This document shows positions 11,027 to 20,612 of a stretch of DNA of 64,000 nt, piece after piece. The DNA comes from Roseicyclus marinus (GTDB lineage: Bacteria; Pseudomonadota; Alphaproteobacteria; Rhodobacterales; Rhodobacteraceae). Location: contig NZ_AP027266.1 in NCBI RefSeq assembly GCF_036322625.1, positions 2,235,001 to 2,299,000 on the forward strand. The letters run 5' to 3'. Below the pieces are notes generated by a model that was not told the origin of the DNA, did no database searches, and worked only from the letters and a program-made list of their open reading frames with translations. Position 1 is the first letter of the stretch, and every line of letters starts with the position of its first letter. Both the position numbers and the translations under genes were made by a program.

Positions 11027-12126
11027 GAGGCTCCTTTCCGCGCCAGTTCCTCGACCAGCGCGGCAAGCCGTGTCGCGGCATCGGGAACGCCGACCGACAG
11101 GGCCCCCCGCGCCATCGTATCGGCGGCGTCGGGTTGGGTGAGAATGGTTTGGATCGCCTGCGCCAGCGTCTCGGGCGTCAGACGGGATTCGGGGATCAGC
11201 ACGGCGCCATTCGCCTCGACCAGGCCGCGCGCATTGGCGCTCTGGTGATCTGCGGTCGCGGCGGCATAGGGGATCAGGATCGCGGGCCTGCCGATGACCG
11301 AGATATCGGCGACGGACGACGCCCCGGCCCGGCTGATGACCAGCTGCGCCTCGGACAGGCGGCGCGGCATGTCGCGAAAGAACGGCTCGATCTCGGCGCG
11401 CACGCCGAGTGCCGCATAGGCCCCCGCGACGCGCTCGTGATCCTCGGGGCGGGCCTGTTGGGCGATGCGCAACTGCCCGCGCAAACCCTCGGGCAACAGC
11501 GCGACAGCCGCAGGCACGGTATCGGCAAGAATGCGGGCGCCCTGGCTGCCACCAAAGACCAACAGGCTCATCGGCCAGTCGCCGGGCGGCATGTAGGGCG
11601 CGCCCGCCCGTTCCAGAACGGCGGCGCGGACCGGGTTGCCGGTCTGCACCCCCTCGATGCCCGTGGGCAATTCGGTGGGCCATGTCCCGCAGGCCACCAC
11701 GTCGACCCGCCGCGCGAAGAGGCGGTTCACCCGCCCCAGAACCCCGTTTTGTTCATGGATCATGCACGGCGTGCGCGTGATCCAGGCCGCGGCCAGCGCG
11801 GGGATCGTCGGATAGCCGCCGAACCCCACCACCACGTCGGGCCGCTCGCGCCACATCTTGAGCGTTGCGGCCACGATCCCGCCGATGATCCGGAAGGGCG
11901 CGGCCAGTTTCGCCACCACCCCGCCGCGGGCGAATGTGGCCGATGCCACCTGCCGCACCTCGACCGCGTGGGAATAGCCGTCGGTATAGCGTGCGCCACG
12001 CGCATCGGTCGTCAGCGTGACGCGCCAGCCGCGGCGGATCATCACCTCGGACAGGGCCTGGGCGGGGAACATGTGCCCCCCGGTGCCACCGGCCGCGATG
12101 ATCAGATGGGGATTGGCGGGGGTCAT
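11023..12126 (-). CDS. murG: Undecaprenyldiphospho-muramoylpentapeptide N-acetylglucosaminyltransferase MurG
   Basis: Adds GlcNAc to lipid I to give lipid II on the inner face of the cytoplasmic membrane. The 367-aa protein starts [22 protein letters not shown], which includes the N-terminal GGTGGH loop. It also has [16 protein letters not shown], the [12 protein letters not shown] region, the second G loop VFGGSQGAR and the C-terminal [12 protein letters not shown]. It lies seven bases after ftsW and overlaps murC. Confidence 0.97.
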   Translation of the reverse strand: MTPANPHLIIAAGGTGGHMFPAQALSEVMIRRGWRVTLTTDARGARYTDGYSHAVEVRQVASATFARGGVVAKLAAPFRIIGGIVAATLKMWRERPDVVVGFGGYPTIPALAAAWITRTPCMIHEQNGVLGRVNRLFARRVDVVACGTWPTELPTGIEGVQTGNPVRAAVLERAGAPYMPPGDWPMSLLVFGGSQGARILADTVPAAVALLPEGLRGQLRIAQQARPEDHERVAGAYAALGVRAEIEPFFRDMPRRLSEAQLVISRAGASSVADISVIGRPAILIPYAAATADHQSANARGLVEANGAVLIPESRLTPETLAQAIQTILTQPDAADTMARGALSVGVPDAATRLAALVEELARKGAS

Positions 12127-12133
12127 GCCGGGC

Positions 12134-13300
12134 CTACCTGTGCCGCGACAGCAAGATGTCGCCGATCTCGCCCTGCGGCCTGAGCCGCGTGAAGGCCAGG
12201 AGCATGCCCACCGCAACCCCCGTCGCGATGACCGAGGACCCGCCATAGCTGACAAAGGGCAGCGTCATCCCCTTGGCAGGCAGGATGCGCGCCGCCACGC
12301 CCAGATTGATGAAGGCCTGCAAGGCCAGAAGGCTCGCCAGCCCCGTGCCCGCCAGCCGGATGAAAGGGTCCCGCTCGCGCATCAGCCGGAAAAACGAGCG
12401 CAGCGTGATCGTGGCGAACAGCGCGATGATCAGGAACACGAGCACCACGCCATATTCCTCGGCCGCGACCGCGATGATGAAATCGGTATGCGCATCGGGC
12501 AGTGTCCAGCGCACCGTCCCCTCGCCCAGACCCGCACCGAACACCCCGCCGTTGCGGATCGCATCGGCGGCATAGGCGATCTGGGTATTGGGGTCGATCT
12601 CGGCCGACAGGAATCCGTCGATGCGACGCGCCACGTGCTCGGAATTGTTGTAGGCAAAGACCCCGCCCAGAGCCACCAGCCCAACGAGACCAAACAGGAT
12701 CGTCATCGGCGCACCGGCCACGAAATAGATCACCGACCAGGCAAAGATGATCAGCGCGGCCTGCCCGAAATCGGGCTGCATGACCAGAAAGCCCACGATC
12801 ACCACCATGGCGAAAAGCGACACGGACTTGCCCGGCGGTCCCGCGATCTCCTGGCTTGCCGCGACCATCCAGGCAGTGAAGATGACGAAAACGGGTTTGA
12901 GGAATTCCGCCGGCTGCACCGAGGCAAAGCCCAGCGAATACCACCTGACGGCCCCTTGCCCGAAATCCGTGCCGAATGCCGGCAGCATGGCGAGCGCCAG
13001 CGTCGCGCCGAAAAAGCCCAGAACGCCCAGGCGCCGAATCGTGACCGGCCCCAACATCGAGACAAAGATCATCGCCGACAGGCCCATGGCCCCGAAGGCC
13101 GCCTGCCGGATGACATAATGGAACGGATCGAGCCCGTTGCGTTCGGCAAGCGGCGTGGATGCGGCGAATCCCAAAAGGATGCCGATGGCAAACAGCGTCA
13201 GCACGCAAAAGATCGTCATCCGGTCGACCGTCCGCCACCAGCGTGGAAGAACCGCCTCGCCCGATTGCACGATCACCGTGCCATGCGCGATTTCCGTCAT
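12134..13300 (-). CDS. ftsW: Peptidoglycan glycosyltransferase FtsW
   Basis: SEDS-family septal peptidoglycan polymerase that works with FtsI. The protein is 388 aa with about ten membrane segments, starting after [12 protein letters not shown]. Conserved features include [23 protein letters not shown], the extracellular loop with [12 protein letters not shown] and [14 protein letters not shown], and the C-terminal [13 protein letters not shown]. These fit FtsW, and its place between murD and murG argues against RodA. Confidence 0.96.
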   Translation of the reverse strand: MTEIAHGTVIVQSGEAVLPRWWRTVDRMTIFCVLTLFAIGILLGFAASTPLAERNGLDPFHYVIRQAAFGAMGLSAMIFVSMLGPVTIRRLGVLGFFGATLALAMLPAFGTDFGQGAVRWYSLGFASVQPAEFLKPVFVIFTAWMVAASQEIAGPPGKSVSLFAMVVIVGFLVMQPDFGQAALIIFAWSVIYFVAGAPMTILFGLVGLVALGGVFAYNNSEHVARRIDGFLSAEIDPNTQIAYAADAIRNGGVFGAGLGEGTVRWTLPDAHTDFIIAVAAEEYGVVLVFLIIALFATITLRSFFRLMRERDPFIRLAGTGLASLLALQAFINLGVAARILPAKGMTLPFVSYGGSSVIATGVAVGMLLAFTRLRPQGEIGDILLSRHR

Positions 13301-13458
13301 GGGGACTGCCCGCCCGTATCTTGTCGTTGCCTGCCTCGGATCGCCCGGTTTTCCGGGTCATGGGCCACAGCCTAACCCGAAACCGCCGCCGAGGCCAGCC
13401 TTTCGCTTGACCCCGCCGCGCCGATCCTCGCGCGTCAGGGCTGGCCTACAGGGTCGGG

Positions 13459-13842
13459 TCAGGTCGCCTCGTAATACACGGCCTGCAACTTGTTCCCGTC
13501 GGGATCGCGCACATAAGCCGCGTAATAATGCGCGCCATACTGCGGCCTTGGACCCGGCTTGCCCTCGCACGTGCCGCCCAGTCGCAATGCGGCGGCATGG
13601 AACTGCTCCACCGCCACGCGGCTTGGCGCGACAAAGGCAATATGGGTGCCGTTCCCCCATGTCGCGGGACGGCCATCGGCGGGTGGATAGAGGTAGATCG
13701 TCGGCATGCCGGGCTTTTCATAGGCCGGCGGCTTGCCCTCGGGTTTTGGGACACGGGCGCAGCCAAGAATGCCCAGAACCGCGTCGTAGAACAACGCCGC
13801 GCGGGCGGTATCATTCGTTCCAAGCGTGATGTGACTGATCAT
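13459..13842 (-). CDS. VOC family (glyoxalase-like) protein
   Basis: A 127-aa single-domain VOC protein starting MISHITLGTNDTARAALFYDAVLGILG. It has the beta-alpha-beta pattern of glyoxalase/bleomycin-resistance folds and ends with YAAYVRDPDGNKLQAVYYEA. Likely metal positions are His4 in SHITLG, the His in NGTHIAFVA and the Glu near the C-terminus. The substrate is unknown. The longer frame adds 20 basic residues and is less likely. It lies between murD and ftsW, where the canonical dcw cluster has no such gene, and is probably a passenger. Confidence 0.8.
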   Translation of the reverse strand: MISHITLGTNDTARAALFYDAVLGILGCARVPKPEGKPPAYEKPGMPTIYLYPPADGRPATWGNGTHIAFVAPSRVAVEQFHAAALRLGGTCEGKPGPRPQYGAHYYAAYVRDPDGNKLQAVYYEAT

Positions 13843-13919
13843 GGGGCCCTCGTTACCGAACGGGACCATGCTATGCCGTTTGCGACGCTTGGCCAATGTC
13901 AAAGCCTGCAGGGCATGCT

Positions 13920-15317
13920 CTAGCCTTGCAGCCGCGCGACCTGCTCCATGAAATCGCGCCCACGATGCTCGAAACTGTCGTATTGATCGAAACTCGCCGC
14001 GGCGGGGGCAAGCAGCACCGTATCGCCCGGCTCCGCCTCGGCCGCCGCGCGCGCCACGGCTGTGGCCATGTCGCCGCAGACCTCGTGGGGCACATCGCCC
14101 AGATGCAGCGCGAAAGCCGCCGCCTCGCGCCCGATCACATAGGCCTTCACCACCCCGCCCGCCGCCGGGGCAAGCGCCGACATCCCCCCCTCCTTCTCCA
14201 GCCCGCCACAGATCCAGCGGATGCGCGTGAAAGCGCCCAGCGCCTTGACGGCGGCATCCACATTGGTGGCCTTGCTGTCATTGACGAAGGAGACACCGTT
14301 GATCTCGGCCACCCGCTGGCTGCGATGGGGTAGCCCCTCGAAACTGTGGAAGCCCGCCTCGATCTCCTTGGGGGACAGGCCCAGCGCACGCGCTACGCCA
14401 TAGGCGCAAGCCGCGTTCTGATGGTTGTGCGCGCCGGGCAGGCCCGCGACCTGCCGCAGGTCGATCGACGCCACCTGCCGCCCCTTGCGCATCTCCGAAA
14501 GCCAGCCCTTGCGCGCCACGAGATCCCAGCCCGGCCCCGCGATCTTCTGCGCAGAGACCCGGATCAACCGCATGTCGCCCGGCCCCTCGGCCAATTGGTT
14601 GGCCAGGTAGCGCCCCTCGTCCTCGTCGACGCCGATCACGGCCCGGTCGGGCCCGCCCATGGTGAAGAGCCGCGCCTTGGCCGCGAAATAACCGCCCATC
14701 CCGCCATGCCGGTCCAGGTGATCGGGCGAGAGATTGGTGAAAACCGCGATATCGGGGGTCAGCGCCCGGGCCAGATCGATCTGGTAGGAGGACAGTTCCA
14801 GCACCACGACCCCTCCCTCGCCCGGCGGGTCGATGTCGAGCACGCCGCGCCCGATATTGCCCGCCAATTGCACGGGACGGCCTGCAGCCTCCAGCACATG
14901 CGCGATAAGCGCCGAGGTCGTGGATTTCCCGTTCGAGCCGGTCACGGCCACGACCTTGGGCGGCTCGTCCAGATCGCCCCAATCGCTCAGCGCCAGCGAA
15001 CGAAAGAACAGGCCCACGTCATTGTCGACCGGCACGCCCGCTGCCCAGGCAGCGGCGATGGCGCGATGCGGCTTGGGGTAGAGATGCGGGATACCGGGCG
15101 AGGTGATCAGCGCCGCCACCCCTTCGAGCGCGCCCTCGGCGCAGGGGTCCTGCACGACGAACCCTTCGCCGGCGGCCACCTCCCGCGCCGCCGCGCCATC
15201 GTCCCAGCACAGGGCCTCGGCCCCGCCCGCCCGGAGCGCGCGCGCCGTCGCAAGCCCCGACCGCCCCAGACCCAGAACCGCCACCCGCTGCCCGTCGAAC
15301 CCCTGAACCGGTATCAT
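13920..15317 (-). CDS. murD: UDP-N-acetylmuramoyl-L-alanine--D-glutamate ligase MurD
   Basis: Adds D-Glu to UDP-MurNAc-L-Ala. The protein is 465 aa and starts [24 protein letters not shown]. It has the ATP loop [15 protein letters not shown], the [22 protein letters not shown] signature in two parts, and the C-terminal domain with [15 protein letters not shown] and the [22 protein letters not shown] region typical of MurD. It begins four bases after the AAA ATPase gene. Confidence 0.97.
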   Translation of the reverse strand: MIPVQGFDGQRVAVLGLGRSGLATARALRAGGAEALCWDDGAAAREVAAGEGFVVQDPCAEGALEGVAALITSPGIPHLYPKPHRAIAAAWAAGVPVDNDVGLFFRSLALSDWGDLDEPPKVVAVTGSNGKSTTSALIAHVLEAAGRPVQLAGNIGRGVLDIDPPGEGGVVVLELSSYQIDLARALTPDIAVFTNLSPDHLDRHGGMGGYFAAKARLFTMGGPDRAVIGVDEDEGRYLANQLAEGPGDMRLIRVSAQKIAGPGWDLVARKGWLSEMRKGRQVASIDLRQVAGLPGAHNHQNAACAYGVARALGLSPKEIEAGFHSFEGLPHRSQRVAEINGVSFVNDSKATNVDAAVKALGAFTRIRWICGGLEKEGGMSALAPAAGGVVKAYVIGREAAAFALHLGDVPHEVCGDMATAVARAAAEAEPGDTVLLAPAAASFDQYDSFEHRGRDFMEQVARLQG

Positions 15318-15321
15318 GCTC

Positions 15322-15846
15322 TCACCCCCGTTGCGCCCCCGCTGGCGGCCCGATCCGCGACTCGATCCAGGCCACGCGCTCGGCCACCGAAGCCTTGGGC
15401 ATGATCTCTACCGCATATCCCGCCGCAGGAAAGGCCCCCAAGAGCCGCTCGTATTCCGCGACAGCCGCCTCGAACCCGTGCCGCCGCTCGGGATCGCTTG
15501 CGAAGAGCTCGGGCCAGGGCGGCGCCAGAAAGACCGGGCTCGCATAGCGCAGCCCCGGTGCCGCCACGACCTCGCCCAAACCCGCAAGCCCCGAAAGCGC
15601 ATCGATGGCGGACCGGTCGAAGATCACCGGCCCCTCCAGGGACAGCGCCCGCGCATGATCCTCGGCCGCCAGCGCCAGACAGGCCCGCAGGAATCCCGCC
15701 ATATCCTCCCACGGCTTGGGTCCACCGGCGCTGAGGACCCGCCGCCCCGGCTCGGCCATTGTCGCATGCCCCCGGCCCGCCAAGGCCGCGATCAGCGTCG
15801 ACTTGCCCCCGCCCGAACAGCCCGACAGCACGAAAAACCGCTCCAT
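15322..15846 (-). CDS. AAA family ATPase (AAA_28-like)
   Basis: A 174-aa P-loop protein starting [22 protein letters not shown], with Walker [10 protein letters not shown] and further conserved-looking segments [18 protein letters not shown] and [17 protein letters not shown]. The arrangement resembles small NadR/AAA_28 ATPases that may phosphorylate small molecules; the substrate is unknown. Two upstream in-frame Met codons lie in the repeated intergenic motif at 15850-15873, so the start at MERFF is preferred. It sits between SDR and murD inside the dcw cluster, which is not part of the classical gene set. Confidence 0.75.
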   Translation of the reverse strand: MERFFVLSGCSGGGKSTLIAALAGRGHATMAEPGRRVLSAGGPKPWEDMAGFLRACLALAAEDHARALSLEGPVIFDRSAIDALSGLAGLGEVVAAPGLRYASPVFLAPPWPELFASDPERRHGFEAAVAEYERLLGAFPAAGYAVEIMPKASVAERVAWIESRIGPPAGAQRG

Positions 15847-15849
15847 GCC

Positions 15850-15873
15850 CTTCATCTTTCCAAAAATATGCAT
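15850..15873 (-). repeat. Short intergenic repeat, copy A
   Basis: On the minus strand this reads ATGCATA followed by TTTTTGGAAAGATGAAG. The same 23-24 bases recur at 31686-31709 (two changes) and 41257-41279, always outside coding sequence. Similar strings are, to my recollection, scattered through Rhodobacterales genomes; no function is assigned here. The copy lies between the SDR stop and the AAA ATPase start. Confidence 0.7.
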
Positions 15874-15915
15874 GGCCGACACCCAACCGACCCTCGCGCC
15901 GCCGGGGTATGGCCC

Positions 15916-16587
15916 CTACCAGCGCACCGGCAGCCCGTCGCGGAAAAACCGCCCCGTCGGCCCGTCCTCGGGCAGATCGGCCAGCCAGATCGCCGTCTCC
16001 GCCCCTTTCTCGGGGCTCCGGGTCGCAGCCTCTCCGCCCATTCGCGTCCTGACCCAGCCCGGATCGACCGCGTTGATCTTCACGCCCTGGGGCAGGTCGC
16101 GCACCAACGCCTTGGTCAGGGCATTCAGCCCGGCCTTGGCCACGCCATAGGCCCCCGGCCCTTCGAGGCCTTGCGCGAAACTGCCCCATTCGGAGGAAAC
16201 ATTGACGATGCGGCCCCAGCCGCGTGCGCCCATATGCGGCGCGCAGGCCCGGATCAGCTCGTAGGGGCCGCGCAACATCACGTCGAGCGACATGTGGAAC
16301 CCGCCCGAATCCTCCAGCATGCTCGTGTCGATCAACACGCCCGCATTGTTCACCAGGACATCGACGCCGCCGATCTTGTCGACGGCGGCGGCAAGGCTCT
16401 CGATCCGGGCCACATCCATGCGAAAGGCCTGCGCGCCGATCTCCTCGGCGACCGCACGGCCGGCTTCGAGATCGCGCACCCCGATCACCACGCGATGCCC
16501 GCGCGCCACCAGCCCCGCCGCGATGGCACGCCCGATGCCGCGATTGCCGCCCGTGACCAGCGCGGTCGGTTTCTCGGGTCGTCCCAT
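15916..16587 (-). CDS. Short-chain dehydrogenase/reductase
   Basis: A 223-aa classical SDR starting [23 protein letters not shown]. It has the coenzyme motif TGGNRGIG (a basic residue after it favours NADP), the NNAG motif in DVLVNNAGVL, the catalytic Ser in NVSSEWGS and YGVAKAGL carrying the YxxxK pair. The substrate is unknown. Its start codon overlaps the mraY stop by one base (TGATG), so it is translationally coupled to mraY. It is an extra gene inside the dcw cluster. Confidence 0.88.
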   Translation of the reverse strand: MGRPEKPTALVTGGNRGIGRAIAAGLVARGHRVVIGVRDLEAGRAVAEEIGAQAFRMDVARIESLAAAVDKIGGVDVLVNNAGVLIDTSMLEDSGGFHMSLDVMLRGPYELIRACAPHMGARGWGRIVNVSSEWGSFAQGLEGPGAYGVAKAGLNALTKALVRDLPQGVKINAVDPGWVRTRMGGEAATRSPEKGAETAIWLADLPEDGPTGRFFRDGLPVRW

Positions 16588-17672
16588 CACCGCAGCTTCA
16601 AGGTGGCAAGCCCGATCAGCGCAAGGATCAACGAAATGATCCAGAACCGGATCACCACCTGCGGTTCGGCCCAGCCCTTCTTCTCGAAATGATGGTGGAT
16701 CGGCGCCATCAGGAAGACGCGCTTGCCCGTCGCCTTGAAATAGCCGACCTGCACGATCACGCTGACGGCCTCGGCCACGAAAAGCCCGCCCACGATGGCC
16801 AGCACGATCTCGTGCTTGGTCGACACCGCGATCGCGCCCAGCGCGCCCCCCAGCGCCAGCGATCCCGTATCGCCCATGAACACGGCGGCGGGCGGCGCAT
16901 TGTACCACAAGAAGCCCAGGCCCCCACCGATCAGGCCCGCAACGAACACCAGCAATTCCCCCGTGCCCGGCACGTAATGCACATCGAGATACTCGGTGAA
17001 ATCGACCCGGCCCACGGCATAGGCGATCACGCCCAGCGTGCCCGCCGCGATCATCACCGGCATGATCGCCAGCCCGTCCAGACCATCGGTCAGGTTCACC
17101 GCATTGGCCGATCCCACGATCACGACCATGGCAAAGGGGATGAACAGCCAGCCCATGTTGAACAGCACGTCCTTGAAGACCGGCACGGCCAGCTGCGCGG
17201 ACAATTCCGGGGGATGGGCCCAGACGGCAATGCTCGCCGCAACGGCGGCGATGCCGAAGCCGATCATCAGCCGCACCCGGCCCGATACGCCCTTGCTCGT
17301 CTGGCGGCTCACCTTGGCCCAATCATCGGCGAAACCGACAAGACCAAAGGCGACCGTCGTGCCAAGAACGATCCAGACATAGACATTGTCGAGCCGCGCC
17401 CACAGGAGCGTCGACAGCGTCAGCGCGGCAAGGATCAGCAAACCGCCCATGGTCGGCGTGCCCGCCTTGGTCGCGATGTGATGGGCCGGGCCATCCTCCC
17501 GGATCGGTTGACCTTGCGCGTATTTGCGGCGCAGCGCGTTGATCAGGGGCCGCCCGAAGATGAAGCCAAAGATCAGCGCGGTGAAAAAGGCCGCGCCCGC
17601 GCGAAAGGTGATGTAGCGAAACAGGTTGAAGACATCCCCGCCATCCGACAGCGCGCTGAGCCAATACAACAT
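16587..17672 (-). CDS. mraY: Phospho-N-acetylmuramoyl-pentapeptide-transferase MraY
   Basis: Integral membrane enzyme that transfers phospho-MurNAc-pentapeptide to undecaprenyl phosphate, giving lipid I. The protein is 361 aa with about ten membrane segments. Motifs are [13 protein letters not shown], the Asp-rich [44 protein letters not shown] and the His-rich [13 protein letters not shown], all MraY hallmarks. The start immediately follows the murF stop. Confidence 0.98.
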   Translation of the reverse strand: MLYWLSALSDGGDVFNLFRYITFRAGAAFFTALIFGFIFGRPLINALRRKYAQGQPIREDGPAHHIATKAGTPTMGGLLILAALTLSTLLWARLDNVYVWIVLGTTVAFGLVGFADDWAKVSRQTSKGVSGRVRLMIGFGIAAVAASIAVWAHPPELSAQLAVPVFKDVLFNMGWLFIPFAMVVIVGSANAVNLTDGLDGLAIMPVMIAAGTLGVIAYAVGRVDFTEYLDVHYVPGTGELLVFVAGLIGGGLGFLWYNAPPAAVFMGDTGSLALGGALGAIAVSTKHEIVLAIVGGLFVAEAVSVIVQVGYFKATGKRVFLMAPIHHHFEKKGWAEPQVVIRFWIISLILALIGLATLKLR

Positions 17673-19097
17673 CTAGCGGGGTCCTTTTCCCTGATCCACT
17701 GTCGCTTGCCCAAGTTTGCGCAGGGCGTCAACCACGCGGCTGACCTTGATCCCCTTGCTGCCCTTTATCAGCAACACATCCCCGCGCCGCAGCTTTTGCG
17801 GCAGGGCGGCTGCCATCTCCTCGGCGGTCTCGACATGCCGGCCCCGCACGCGCCCCGGCAGGGCCTTGTGCAGATGTTCCATCAAGGGGCCGACGGTGTG
17901 GATCGCGGCGATCTGGGCCAGCGCGGGATTGTCGGCGATGGCCGCATGCAGCGCTGGACCCGTCGGCCCCAGTTCCAGCATGTCGCCCAGAACCGCGATG
18001 CGCCGCCCCTGCCCCTGCGGCAAGGCCGCGGCCAGCATCTCGAGCGATGCGGCGACCGAGGCCGGATTGGCGTTGAACGCATCGTCGATCAACTCGATCT
18101 CCAGATCATCGGCCGCACTCAGCATCAGGCGCTCGCGCGTGCCGCGCCCCTCGAAGGGGGTCCAACCGGCCAGCGCCAGGGCCGCTTGCGTCGCATCCGC
18201 GCCGGCGGCTTCTGCAGCCGTCAGGGCGATCAGCGCATTCATCGCGTAATGCCGCCCCGGCGCGCCGATCTTGACCAGGCGCTCGGTGCCAAGGATCTCT
18301 GCCCGGATCACGGTCGCGGCCTCGGCCACCTGCGCCTCGATCAGTCGCGCCTCGACGCCCTTGCCCACCCCGAAGCGGATCAATCGGTCGGCACAGGCCC
18401 GTGCCTTGTCGAACAGGATCTCGGCAGTGCCCACATCGGCATGGGCCAGCGCGATGCCGCCCGGCTCCAACCCTTCGTAGATGGCGGCCTTTTCATGAGC
18501 GATGCCTTCGATCACGCCGAAAGCCTCCAGATGGGCGGGGGCCACGGTCGTCACCACCGCCACATGGGGCCGCGCCAAACGGGCCAGCGGCGCGATCTCG
18601 CCGGGATGGTTCATGCCGATCTCGATCACCGCGAATTCCGTATCGGCGGGCATCCGCGCCAGAGTGATCGGCACGCCCCAATGGTTGTTGAAACTGGCCT
18701 CCGCCGCATGGGTGCGCCCCTGCGCCGACAGGGCGGCGCGAAGCATTTCCTTGACCGTGGTCTTGCCGACAGACCCCGTCACCGCGATCACGCGGGCCTG
18801 CGTGCGCGCCCGGCCCGCTGCCCCAAGCGCGCGCAACCCCTCCATCACGTCGCCGACAATCAGGCAGCGCGCCGGGTCCACGCCCTCGGGGACACGCGAC
18901 ACCAGCGCCGCAACGGCCCCCCGCGCCAGCGCATCGGCGACGAAATCATGCCCGTCCCGCGCCGCCGACAGCGCCACGAACAGATCGCCCGCCGCCACGC
19001 TGCGGCTGTCGATCGAGATGCCGGTCACCGACCAATCGCCCGCGATGCGCCCGTCCGTTGCCGCCGCAGCCTCCGCCGCCGTCCAAAGCGCCGTCAT
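17673..19097 (-). CDS. murF: UDP-N-acetylmuramoyl-tripeptide--D-alanyl-D-alanine ligase MurF
   Basis: Adds the D-Ala-D-Ala dipeptide made by Ddl to the UDP-MurNAc tripeptide. The protein is 474 aa, starting MTALWTAAEAAAATDGRIAG. It has the substrate segment SIDSRSVAAGDLFVAL, the ATP loop TGSVGKTTVKEML, NNHWGVPITLARMP, EIGMNHPGEIA and the C-terminal DDAFNANPASVAASL and KGSKGIKVSRVVD. It overlaps murE by 4 bp. Confidence 0.97.
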   Translation of the reverse strand: MTALWTAAEAAAATDGRIAGDWSVTGISIDSRSVAAGDLFVALSAARDGHDFVADALARGAVAALVSRVPEGVDPARCLIVGDVMEGLRALGAAGRARTQARVIAVTGSVGKTTVKEMLRAALSAQGRTHAAEASFNNHWGVPITLARMPADTEFAVIEIGMNHPGEIAPLARLARPHVAVVTTVAPAHLEAFGVIEGIAHEKAAIYEGLEPGGIALAHADVGTAEILFDKARACADRLIRFGVGKGVEARLIEAQVAEAATVIRAEILGTERLVKIGAPGRHYAMNALIALTAAEAAGADATQAALALAGWTPFEGRGTRERLMLSAADDLEIELIDDAFNANPASVAASLEMLAAALPQGQGRRIAVLGDMLELGPTGPALHAAIADNPALAQIAAIHTVGPLMEHLHKALPGRVRGRHVETAEEMAAALPQKLRRGDVLLIKGSKGIKVSRVVDALRKLGQATVDQGKGPR

Positions 19098-20578
19098 GCG
19101 CGACCCTCCAAAGCGGCGACCGCGACGCTCGCCTGTTCCACATCGTCGAAGGGATAGACCACGTCGCCCACGATCTGTCCGGTCTCGTGCCCCTTGCCCG
19201 CGATCAACAGCGCATCGCCCGGTTCCAGCGCATCGACCCCGCGCAAGATGGCTTCGGCCCTGTCGCCGACCTCGATCGCCTCCGGGCAGGCTTGCAGAAT
19301 TTCTGCACGGATCGCCGCCGGAACCTCGGATCTTGGGTTGTCGTCTGTCACAAAAACGATATCCGCGTGCTCCGACGCGGCCTGCCCCATGAGCGGCCTC
19401 TTGCCCCGGTCCCGGTCCCCGCCCGCGCCGAAAACGACGATCAGCCGCCCCATCACATGCGGCCGCAACGCCTTGAGCGCGGTCTCCAGCGCATCGGGCG
19501 TATGGGCGTAATCGACGAAAACCGGCGCGCCATTGGCGCGGCGACCAGCCATCTGCATCCGCCCGCGCACGCCCGTCAGACGCGGCAGGACGGCAAAGAC
19601 CGCCTCGGGTTGCTCGCCCGCCGCGATGACAAGCCCCGCGGCGGTCAGGACGTTCATCGCCTGAAACGCCCCGATCAGCGGCAGACGCGTCTGCACCGGC
19701 TGCCCCTGCCAGCGGAACAGCACATCCTGCCCCGTCTCGTCGAGCCTGCGCCCCGTGATCTTGAGCCCCGCTTCCTCGGCATATTGCGCGACACCGATCA
19801 CCTCGATCTCGCGCGCGGCACAGGCGTCGCGGACGCGCGGGCCATAGCTGTCGTCAAGGTTCACGACCGCCACGCCGTCTTCGGGCAAAAGCTCGGTGAA
19901 CAGCCGCAGCTTGGCCTGGAAATAGCTTTCCATATCGCCGTGATAATCCAGATGGTCCTGCGTCAGGTTGGTAAAGCCCGCCGCCGCCAGCCGCACCGCT
20001 TCCATCCGGCGCTGGTCCAACCCGTGCGAGGAGGCCTCCATCGCCACATGGCTCACGCCCGCCGCCGCCATATCGGCCAGCACCCGGTGCAGCGTCAGCG
20101 GATCGGGCGTCGTATGCAGCCCCGGCGCGGCAAAGGCACCCTCCACCCCGGTGGTGCCGACATTCACCGCCTCATGGCCCAGCGCCGCCCAGATCTGGCG
20201 GGTAAAACTGGCCACGCTCGTCTTGCCGTTGGTGCCCGTGACGGCCACGATCGTATCGGGCTGCGCGCCGAACCAAAGGGCGCTGGCATGGGCAAGCGCC
20301 GCGCGGGCATCTTCGACCACGACCAACGCCGCCTGCGATCCGGCCATCGCGGCCCTGGCCATCTCGGCCCCTGCCCGGTCGGTCAGGATCGCGCCGGCAC
20401 CCATCTTGAGAACGGCGGGGATGAATTCCGCCCCATGCACCCGCGTGCCGGGAAGCGCCGCGAACAATGCGCCCTGTTCCACTTTGCGGCTGTCGAGCGC
20501 CACGCCCGTCACCGCAACATCGCCGCCCGTCCGCGCCGTCAGGCCAAGGTCGGACAAGCTCCGTGTCTTCTGCGCCAT
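19094..20578 (-). CDS. murE: UDP-N-acetylmuramoyl-L-alanyl-D-glutamate--2,6-diaminopimelate ligase MurE
   Basis: Adds the third amino acid of the stem peptide. The protein is 494 aa from MAQKTRSLSDLGL; a frame extended 26 codons upstream is unlikely. It has VTGVALDSRKVEQGALFAAL, the ATP loop TGTNGKTSVASF, the carbamoyl-lysine region NLTQDHLDYHGDMESYF, and VTDDNPRSE. The DNPR motif is the known signature of meso-diaminopimelate-specific MurE, so the wall should contain meso-DAP. Confidence 0.97.
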   Translation of the reverse strand: MAQKTRSLSDLGLTARTGGDVAVTGVALDSRKVEQGALFAALPGTRVHGAEFIPAVLKMGAGAILTDRAGAEMARAAMAGSQAALVVVEDARAALAHASALWFGAQPDTIVAVTGTNGKTSVASFTRQIWAALGHEAVNVGTTGVEGAFAAPGLHTTPDPLTLHRVLADMAAAGVSHVAMEASSHGLDQRRMEAVRLAAAGFTNLTQDHLDYHGDMESYFQAKLRLFTELLPEDGVAVVNLDDSYGPRVRDACAAREIEVIGVAQYAEEAGLKITGRRLDETGQDVLFRWQGQPVQTRLPLIGAFQAMNVLTAAGLVIAAGEQPEAVFAVLPRLTGVRGRMQMAGRRANGAPVFVDYAHTPDALETALKALRPHVMGRLIVVFGAGGDRDRGKRPLMGQAASEHADIVFVTDDNPRSEVPAAIRAEILQACPEAIEVGDRAEAILRGVDALEPGDALLIAGKGHETGQIVGDVVYPFDDVEQASVAVAALEGRA

Positions 20579-20612
20579 GCCATTCCCCCGGCCCATCGCC
20601 CCGGCGATGCGC

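Noticed and set aside
16689-19157. Long plus-strand open frame of 822 codons opposite mraY and murF
   Set aside because: It lies entirely antisense to two well-recognised genes. Its His/Arg/Gly-rich translation matches no fold, and long antisense frames are expected at this GC content.
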